From Bacillota bacterium (GTDB lineage Bacteria; Bacillota; Clostridia; Oscillospirales; Ruminococcaceae): DNA of 37,434 nucleotides. A program made the translations under genes and the position numbers. Positions 32,536 to 37,434 of the stretch are shown piece after piece. The stretch is from positions 1-37,434 of the forward strand of contig JAEWLW010000011.1 of the NCBI GenBank assembly GCA_023457355.1, written 5' to 3'. Each line of letters opens with the position of its first letter. Positions within the stretch are counted from its first letter, which is position 1. Under the pieces are notes generated by a model that saw only the letters and a program-made list of their open reading frames with translations, ran no database searches and had not been told where the DNA came from.

Positions 32536-33571
32536 GCCCAATAAGCGGTATACCAGTTCGTTTTTGTCTGTATTCGGCGTTCTTGCGTTTTCAGTCCTTT
32601 TAATTATTGCCACCGTCGCAATAAGAGCACGGGTGACGCACGGGCAATCGGACAGTGAAAAAGACGTTATTCACCTGCGCCTTGCGCAAATACATTCCGC
32701 AAACTACCCCTCCTCGCTGGGTGCGGCGGAATTTTCCCGTCTGGTGTCTGAAAAGACCGACGGCAGAATTAAAATTGAACTTTTCTGCAACGGCAGGCTG
32801 GGAAACGACGAATACGCCATTGCGGAGCAGGTGCAGTTCGGCGGAATAGATTTTGCCTGTGTGGATACCTCTGCGCTGGGGGACTATGCGCCGATGCTCG
32901 ATATCCTTCAACTGCCGTATCTGATAGAAAGCACGGAACAGCTTCACAGAGTGCTTGACGGTGAACTGGGGCAAAAACTGCTGTCATCGGCTGAAAAGAA
33001 TAAAATAATCGGGCTGGCCTTCTATGACGAGGGGCAGCGCATATACTGTAACTCGTTGAGAATGGTGAGCCGCACCACGGATTTGGAAGGGCTGCGCCTG
33101 GGCGTTCCGAAAAATCAGCTCTATTCTGATATGGTTGAACTTCTGGGCGCGCAGACGGTGAGCCTCGCCTACGGTGACATATACCGTTCGTTGCAGACGG
33201 GGCGCATAAACGGCCTTGAACACAGCCTGTTAAATTATATAAACAGCCGTTATTATATGGAGGCGAAATATATTACGCTGGACGGACACGCGATGCCGCC
33301 AAGCATACTTATAACCGGAAAAGATGTTTTTGACACATTTTCGCCCGAGGACCGGGCGATCATCCGCGAGGCCGCTGCACAATCGGTGCCGGTTCAACGC
33401 AACGCCTACAGTCTGGCGGAAGTGAGGGCGACAAAGTTTTTGGAGGGCGGCCAATGCGAGGTGGTGACAAACCCCTGGATGGTTTCGATGTTCACTGCCC
33501 ACACCACGCCAATCTACGAGAAGTATTCGCATTATTCAACAGAGATTGCGCTTATTAAATCCATGAAATAG
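32528..33571 (+). CDS. Membrane-anchored DctP-like protein, probable co-sensor
   Basis: A 347-residue DctP-family protein with an N-terminal transmembrane helix (about 10-33) but no lipobox Cys, so it is probably anchored by an uncleaved helix. The binding-protein fold is otherwise full length. At the diagnostic site it reads GLRLGVPKNQ, with Gly192 where DctP proteins, including the one at 26297, have the ligand-binding Arg. It is the last gene of a kinase-regulator operon and overlaps the regulator by 8 nt. No second pair of TRAP membrane subunits is present. B. subtilis DctB is a known DctP-type protein acting as co-sensor for a kinase. GCGGGG (32515-32519 region) is 8 nt before the ATG at 32528; GTG 32519 and ATG 32522 are too close to it. 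Confidence 0.85.
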   Translation: MNEPNKRYTSSFLSVFGVLAFSVLLIIATVAIRARVTHGQSDSEKDVIHLRLAQIHSANYPSSLGAAEFSRLVSEKTDGRIKIELFCNGRLGNDEYAIAEQVQFGGIDFACVDTSALGDYAPMLDILQLPYLIESTEQLHRVLDGELGQKLLSSAEKNKIIGLAFYDEGQRIYCNSLRMVSRTTDLEGLRLGVPKNQLYSDMVELLGAQTVSLAYGDIYRSLQTGRINGLEHSLLNYINSRYYMEAKYITLDGHAMPPSILITGKDVFDTFSPEDRAIIREAAAQSVPVQRNAYSLAEVRATKFLEGGQCEVVTNPWMVSMFTAHTTPIYEKYSHYSTEIALIKSMK

Positions 33572-33661
33572 CGATCAGCACTGCCGGGTCGGCACTGGAT
33601 CTGCTCCGGGCCTATTTATCGGTACACCGCTGCTGAGTTGTACTTCCAACAGAGTACAACA

Positions 33662-33700
33662 TGGGTATTGCCGTTATAGGGCAATACCCACGTTTGTTTT
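33662..33700 (+). terminator. Terminator of the TRAP-linked sensor operon
   Basis: A perfect 11-bp stem TGGGTATTGCC / GGCAATACCCA with a 7-nt loop is followed by CGTTTGTTTT, about 90 nt after the stop. Confidence 0.8.
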
Positions 33701-34022
33701 GCAAGTTGGATTACTGTGCCTGTCAAGAAAGAATGATGAATTTCAGGTATGCGCCTTGGGATAATATACCCGTGCGTAACATCAATCTTTCAGGCTGATG
33801 TGCCATTTATCAGGCAAATTTGGGGCCGGTGCTTTTCATGGGGAAGTGCTGTAAATAAAAATTTTATTGCCAATAAATGTTTTTACAAAAATAACAAACA
33901 AGCGCCAATAACCCCGTGAAATATTATGAATGTAGACTGGATGAAAACAGGATGACGGATGCTTCGACACAAAAATGCCCTTATATCACAGCGATTTGCT
34001 ATGGGAAAAGAATTTGGTGAAT

Positions 34023-34065
34023 TTGACAACTGACAACTTTATAAGTTATAATAAGTTGTCAGTTG
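34023..34065 (+). promoter_or_regulatory. proVWX promoter overlapped by a perfect palindrome
   Basis: TTGACA (34023-34028) and TATAAT (34047-34052) are both full consensus with an 18-nt spacer. The 13-bp inverted repeat CAACTGACAACTT (34027-34039) / AAGTTGTCAGTTG (34053-34065) covers the -35 edge, the spacer and the bases after the -10. This placement is typical of a dimeric repressor operator. The leader to the start codon is about 125 nt. Apart from this and the terminator, the 616-nt gap from 33572 to 34186 shows no gene. Confidence 0.75.
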
Positions 34066-34186
34066 CTGTTTGAGATGATTACGTATATTATTCGAAAGTC
34101 CGGTTTCTTTAACCATTTATCATTAATAAAAACTATCATTTATTCGATAGCTGGAACAGAACATACTACATGAAAGGGTGAATGCT

Positions 34187-35398
34187 ATGCTGGAATCGAC
34201 CGAAAAAATTGTTGTTAACGGCCTTGTGAAAATTTTTTCCAACAATCCGCACAAAGCGTTAAATCTATTAAGTCAGGGCAAGAGCAAAGCGGAAATATTA
34301 AAAGAAACCGGTCAAACAGTCGGCATCAATAATATCAGTTTTGCAGTCAACCGTGGCGAAGTTTTTGTTGTCATGGGGCTTTCCGGAAGCGGAAAATCGA
34401 CTATTCTGCGCTGCCTTAACCGCTTGATAGATCCGACGGAGGGGTCTGTTGTGATTGACGGTGTTGATATTACAAAACTTAAGGATGTTGATCTTCGAAA
34501 AATGCGGCAGCAAAAAACGGCCATGGTTTTTCAGCAATTTGCGCTGTTACCGCATCGTACCGTATTGCAAAACACGGTTTACGGGTTAGAAGTTCAAGGT
34601 GTGCCCAAAAAAGAAAGGGAACAGCACGCGCTCGACGCTTTGGCGCTTGTGGGGCTCAAAGGCTGGGAAGATAAATATCCTTCGCAGCTGAGCGGCGGCA
34701 TGAAACAGCGCGTTGGTCTGGCGCGTGCACTTGCAAATGACGCCGACATTCTGCTCATGGATGAAGCCTTTAGCGCGCTTGACCCGCTGATTCGAGAAGA
34801 AATGCAGGATGAGCTGCTCAGCCTACAGCAAAAAATGAACAAGACAATCGTTTTTATTACGCACGATCTTAACGAAGCGCTAAAGTTGGGGGATCGTATT
34901 GCTTTTGTCCGCGACGGTGCTTTGGTTCAGATTGGCACCCCGGAAGAAATTATCAAGAACCCTGCCGACGATTATGTCGCCAAATTTGTGCGTGGTGTTG
35001 ACCGCAGTAAAATTCTCACAGCCGGAGATGTGATGAAAAAGCCGCACCCGGTTATTACATTGCGTGACGGCCCCAGCGTTGCGCTGCGCATTATGAAAGA
35101 ATTTGGCATCTCCAGCGTTTTTGTTGTTGATAAAGAAAAGAAACATAAGGGCATCATCACGGTTGATATGGCGATTGCAGCGCGTGACGCCAAAATTACC
35201 AGCCTAAGCGAAATTGAACTGGCCATCGGCCCTGTCGTGGAGGAAAACACCCCCATCAAGGATATGTTGGGCGTCATTGCCGAAAGCAAGCTGCCTCTGG
35301 CGGTGGTAAATGCGGAAAATAAGCTCATGGGGATTATTGTCCGCGGTATCGTGCTGGCAGCACTTGATTCTGAAAACAGGGGGGATAGCAATGAATAA
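34187..35398 (+). CDS. proV: Glycine betaine/proline ABC transporter ATP-binding protein with CBS domains
   Basis: The 403-residue ATPase of an osmoprotectant importer. Walker A GLSGSGKST (64-72), Q-loop in VFQQFALLPHRTV, signature LSGGMKQR (168-175), Walker B ILLMDEA (188-194) and the H-loop in FITHDLNEA are all present. The C-terminal 120 residues (about 280-395) form two CBS motifs (DVMKKPHPVITLRDGPSVAL, then LMGIIVRGIVLAAL), which in OpuA-type ATPases respond to ionic strength or cyclic nucleotides. The ATG at 34187 follows AAAGGG (34173-34178) at 8 nt. The GTG at 34178 overlaps that site. The gene overlaps proW by 8 nt. Confidence 0.93.
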   Translation: MLESTEKIVVNGLVKIFSNNPHKALNLLSQGKSKAEILKETGQTVGINNISFAVNRGEVFVVMGLSGSGKSTILRCLNRLIDPTEGSVVIDGVDITKLKDVDLRKMRQQKTAMVFQQFALLPHRTVLQNTVYGLEVQGVPKKEREQHALDALALVGLKGWEDKYPSQLSGGMKQRVGLARALANDADILLMDEAFSALDPLIREEMQDELLSLQQKMNKTIVFITHDLNEALKLGDRIAFVRDGALVQIGTPEEIIKNPADDYVAKFVRGVDRSKILTAGDVMKKPHPVITLRDGPSVALRIMKEFGISSVFVVDKEKKHKGIITVDMAIAARDAKITSLSEIELAIGPVVEENTPIKDMLGVIAESKLPLAVVNAENKLMGIIVRGIVLAALDSENRGDSNE

Positions 35399-36233
35399 AT
35401 TTCCATTGGCCGAAATGGTTGATGCGGCCGTCAAATGGCTTCAGGCGAATTTTGGAAGCGCACTGGACGCCTTTTCAAAACAGGCGGGCGACGGGATTAA
35501 TACGATAAGAGACTATCTGACGATGGTGCCCTGGTGGATTATTATTTTATTATTTGCCGCCGTCGCGTGGAAGGCCAGCGGCTGGAGGCTGTCGCTTGGA
35601 TCCATCCTCGGCCTTGCATTTATTCATAACCTGAGACTTTGGGACCCCTTTCTGAACACCCTTATCCTGGTGATCCTGTCCGCACTTGTCTCGATGATTA
35701 TCGGCTTCCCACTGGGCATTCTGGCTGGGCGGAAACATAAATTTCATCTTGTAATATCACCGATATTAGACTTCATGCAAACGATGCCGTCGTTTGTTTA
35801 TCTGATACCGGCGCTGCTCTTTTTTGGCATCGGTAAAATTCCCGCTGTGTTTGCGACGGTCATTTTTGCGATGCCGCCGGTTATCCGGCTGACCGATCTG
35901 GGCATCAGGCAGGTTCCGCAGGATCTGGTGGAGGTTGGCGAGGCCTTTGGCTCTTCGCCCATGCAAATGTTATGGAAAATTCAGCTGCCTGTCGCCATCC
36001 CCACAATTATGGCCGGCATCAACCAGACCATGATGCTTTCGCTGTCGATGGTGGTCATTTCGGCTATGATCGGCGCGGGCGGACTGGGCGCAGGCGTTTT
36101 AACCGCGATTGGGCAGCTCAAAAATGGAATGGGCTTTGAATATGGTATAGGCGTTGTCATTATGGCCATCATTTTAGATAGAATTTCTCAGGGAATTGGA
36201 AGTTCGTTGCGAACTGAAGATAAAAAAAATTAA
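35391..36233 (+). CDS. proW: Glycine betaine/proline ABC transporter permease
   Basis: The 280-residue membrane protein has several hydrophobic helices after an amphipathic N-terminal stretch. The BPD-type permease core runs from about residue 85, with the coupling loop VEVGEAFGSSPMQMLWKIQLPVAIPTIMAGINQ and the ProW-typical FMQTMPSFVYLIPALLFFGIGKIPAVFAT. It is a stand-alone permease, not fused to the receptor, so the operon is of ProVWX type. The ATG at 35391 follows a GGGGGG stretch and overlaps the proV stop. The longer in-frame start at 35310 would overlap proV heavily. Confidence 0.93.
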   Translation: MNKFPLAEMVDAAVKWLQANFGSALDAFSKQAGDGINTIRDYLTMVPWWIIILLFAAVAWKASGWRLSLGSILGLAFIHNLRLWDPFLNTLILVILSALVSMIIGFPLGILAGRKHKFHLVISPILDFMQTMPSFVYLIPALLFFGIGKIPAVFATVIFAMPPVIRLTDLGIRQVPQDLVEVGEAFGSSPMQMLWKIQLPVAIPTIMAGINQTMMLSLSMVVISAMIGAGGLGAGVLTAIGQLKNGMGFEYGIGVVIMAIILDRISQGIGSSLRTEDKKN

Positions 36234-36255
36234 GAAAATGGAGGAACATGAGAGA

Positions 36256-37185
36256 ATGGTACAACGTAAAGCAACTTGGAAAGCCACTGTTTCGCTTATT
36301 TTAATTGTAAGCTTGGTACTGGTGCTTTTTGGCGGATGCGCTAATTCCAACAAACCGGGCAGTTCTGCGGCCCCGGGAGCATCAGGGTCCAGTGCACCGG
36401 CACCCGCAGAAAATAAAGGCACAATCGATATCGGCTATGTGAACTGGGCGGAATGCATTGCGGTGAGCAACCTGTGGAAAGTAATCCTTGAAGAAAAGGG
36501 CTACGAGGTAACGCTGACTCAGCTGGATGTTGCGCCGCTGTTCGTGGGACTGAGCAAGGGCGACATCGACTTCTTCATGGACGGGTGGCTGCCGATTACC
36601 CATGCAACCTACTGGGAGGAGTATAAAGATTCTCTGGAGGACTATGGCATTTGGTATCAGGAGCCCGCAAAAATTGGATTGGTCGTCCCGAATTATGTCA
36701 CGATTGATTCCATTGAAGCGCTCAAAGGCGCGGCCGACCAGTTTAACGGCCAGATTATCGGCATCGACCCCGGCGCCGGCATTATGAAAGCCACCGAGGC
36801 CGCTAACGAAGCCTATGAACTTGGCATTGAAGTCGTTCAGGGCAGTGAGCCCGCCATGATGGCAGCTTTGGAGAAGGCCTATGGCAACAACGAGTGGATT
36901 GCGATCACCGGTTGGAGCCCCCACTGGATGTTTGCAAAATATGATCTGAAATATCTTGAGGATCCCAAGGGCGCCTATGGGGAGGCCGAGGAGATTCATA
37001 CGCTGGCAAATAAAGATTTCGGCACTAAGCAGCCCGAAATTGCTGCCATGCTAAAGAATTTTAAAATGTCCGATGCCCAGATCGGAAGTCTTGAAGGTCT
37101 TATCAATGACGGCATGGAGCCAGATGCGGCGGCACAGAAATGGATAGGCGACAACAAAGACGTTGTTGATGCCTGGCTTGCTTAA
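36256..37185 (+). CDS. proX: Glycine betaine/proline ABC transporter substrate-binding lipoprotein
   Basis: A 309-residue lipoprotein with signal peptide and lipobox LFGGC, then a Ser/Ala/Pro/Gly linker. The ProX/OpuAC-type receptor domain follows: IDIGYVNWAECIAVSNLW at its start, the tryptophans of DGWLP and GIWYQEP, and GWSPHWMF near the C-terminus supply aromatic residues of the kind that cage quaternary amines. GGAGGAAC (36240-36247) lies about 10 nt before the ATG at 36256. ATG 36238 is a less likely alternative, since it overlaps the ribosome site. It is the last gene of the osmoprotectant operon, and expected ligands are glycine betaine or proline betaine. Confidence 0.92.
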   Translation: MVQRKATWKATVSLILIVSLVLVLFGGCANSNKPGSSAAPGASGSSAPAPAENKGTIDIGYVNWAECIAVSNLWKVILEEKGYEVTLTQLDVAPLFVGLSKGDIDFFMDGWLPITHATYWEEYKDSLEDYGIWYQEPAKIGLVVPNYVTIDSIEALKGAADQFNGQIIGIDPGAGIMKATEAANEAYELGIEVVQGSEPAMMAALEKAYGNNEWIAITGWSPHWMFAKYDLKYLEDPKGAYGEAEEIHTLANKDFGTKQPEIAAMLKNFKMSDAQIGSLEGLINDGMEPDAAAQKWIGDNKDVVDAWLA

Positions 37186-37227
37186 CCGCGCGGACCAAGG
37201 TCGGATTTAAAATCATAGAGCCCTGTT

Positions 37228-37260
37228 ACAAAGCCAGCGTCCGGACGACGCTGGCTTTGT
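37228..37260 (+). terminator. Terminator of proVWX
   Basis: A perfect 14-bp stem ACAAAGCCAGCGTC / GACGCTGGCTTTGT with a 5-nt loop lies 42 nt after the proX stop. The T-rich end of the stem supplies a short T tract. Confidence 0.8.
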
Positions 37261-37284
37261 AGGTTATCATAAAGTGACAGGGCA

Positions 37285-37434
37285 TTAGGGAACCGCTGAT
37301 TTAATCGATGCGCAGTTTACCAGCGGCTAATTTCGCGTCTGACTGTGTTAAAAAACAGCCATAAGCGCCAGCTTTATGCCCGCTTTTTGCCTTGTCAGCC
37401 ACAAAATTCTCTCGCCGTTAACCCGCCCCTGAAT
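37285..37434. repeat. Possible mobile-element end or diverged repeat copy, cut by the window edge
   Basis: The last 150 bases contain no gene. GGGAACCGCTGATTTAATC (37288-37306) looks like an insertion-sequence or MITE terminus. The stretch ACAAAATTCTCTCGCC (about 37400-37415) resembles the right part of element copy 3. The second end, if any, lies outside the window. Confidence 0.25.

Noticed and set aside
1..37434. CRISPR arrays, tRNA or rRNA genes, prophage or transposase genes
   Set aside because: No regularly spaced repeats, cloverleaf-like segments, rRNA-like sequence or phage/transposase protein motifs were seen.

Overview
The window looks like a chromosomal segment of an anaerobic, Gram-positive clostridial bacterium (Firmicutes/Bacillota, plausibly the Oscillospirales side). 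This rests on strong AGGAGG-type ribosome binding sites, lipoprotein solute-binding proteins instead of free periplasmic ones, YesM/YesN-type two-component systems, a ProVWX-type betaine transporter with CBS domains, TTG starts and roughly balanced base composition. I see no rRNA, tRNA, phage, transposase or CRISPR. The assignment is inference from gene style, not from a marker gene.

Layout. (1) 364-1338: a lipid/diacylglycerol kinase-family gene behind a 162-bp inverted-repeat element. (2) 1862-6810: an ABC importer of the ferric/phospho-sugar (Fbp/Afu) type: lipoprotein, fused two-domain permease, and an ATPase with a large insertion. (3) 7258-10728: a second Afu/HptA-like lipoprotein overlapping a YesM-type histidine kinase and an AraC-type response regulator; this looks like the sensor arm for the importer, and the two promoter regions share a motif. 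(4) 10834-11481 (-): a HAD phosphatase. (5) 12039-20705: a four-gene exopolysaccharide operon with a near-consensus promoter, a long leader and a strong terminator: UDP-HexNAc dehydrogenase; a lipoprotein with three NodB domains, two of them dead; a PilZ / hyaluronan-synthase-like GT2 / pseudo-deacetylase / beta-sandwich fusion; and a GH18-like lipoprotein. (6) 21091-21519: a small unknown gene between two more copies of the inverted-repeat element. (7) 21833-24706: an IlvD/Edd-family dehydratase divergent from a LysR regulator. (8) 24865-25803: an MglB-like sugar-binding protein without a signal peptide. (9) 26297-29221: a TRAP transporter (DctP, DctQ, DctM). (10) 29469-33571: a YesM-type kinase, YesN-type regulator and a second, membrane-anchored DctP-like protein lacking the canonical ligand arginine. 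(11) 34187-37185: proVWX under a consensus promoter overlapped by a perfect palindrome.

How it works together. Two unrelated importers (ABC and TRAP) each sit beside a sensor operon made of a YesM kinase, a YesN/AraC regulator and an extra solute-binding protein of the same family as the importer's own receptor. S. aureus HptA-HptS-HptR and B. subtilis DctB-DctS-DctR are known precedents for binding proteins used as co-sensors. In both importers a stem-loop separates the receptor gene from the membrane-component gene, as expected if receptor is made in excess. The most unusual part is the exopolysaccharide operon. Its gene set predicts a c-di-GMP-controlled polymer containing HexNAc-derived residues that are deacetylated outside the cell and trimmed by a GH18-like enzyme. 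Chemistry and substrates are inferred, not shown.
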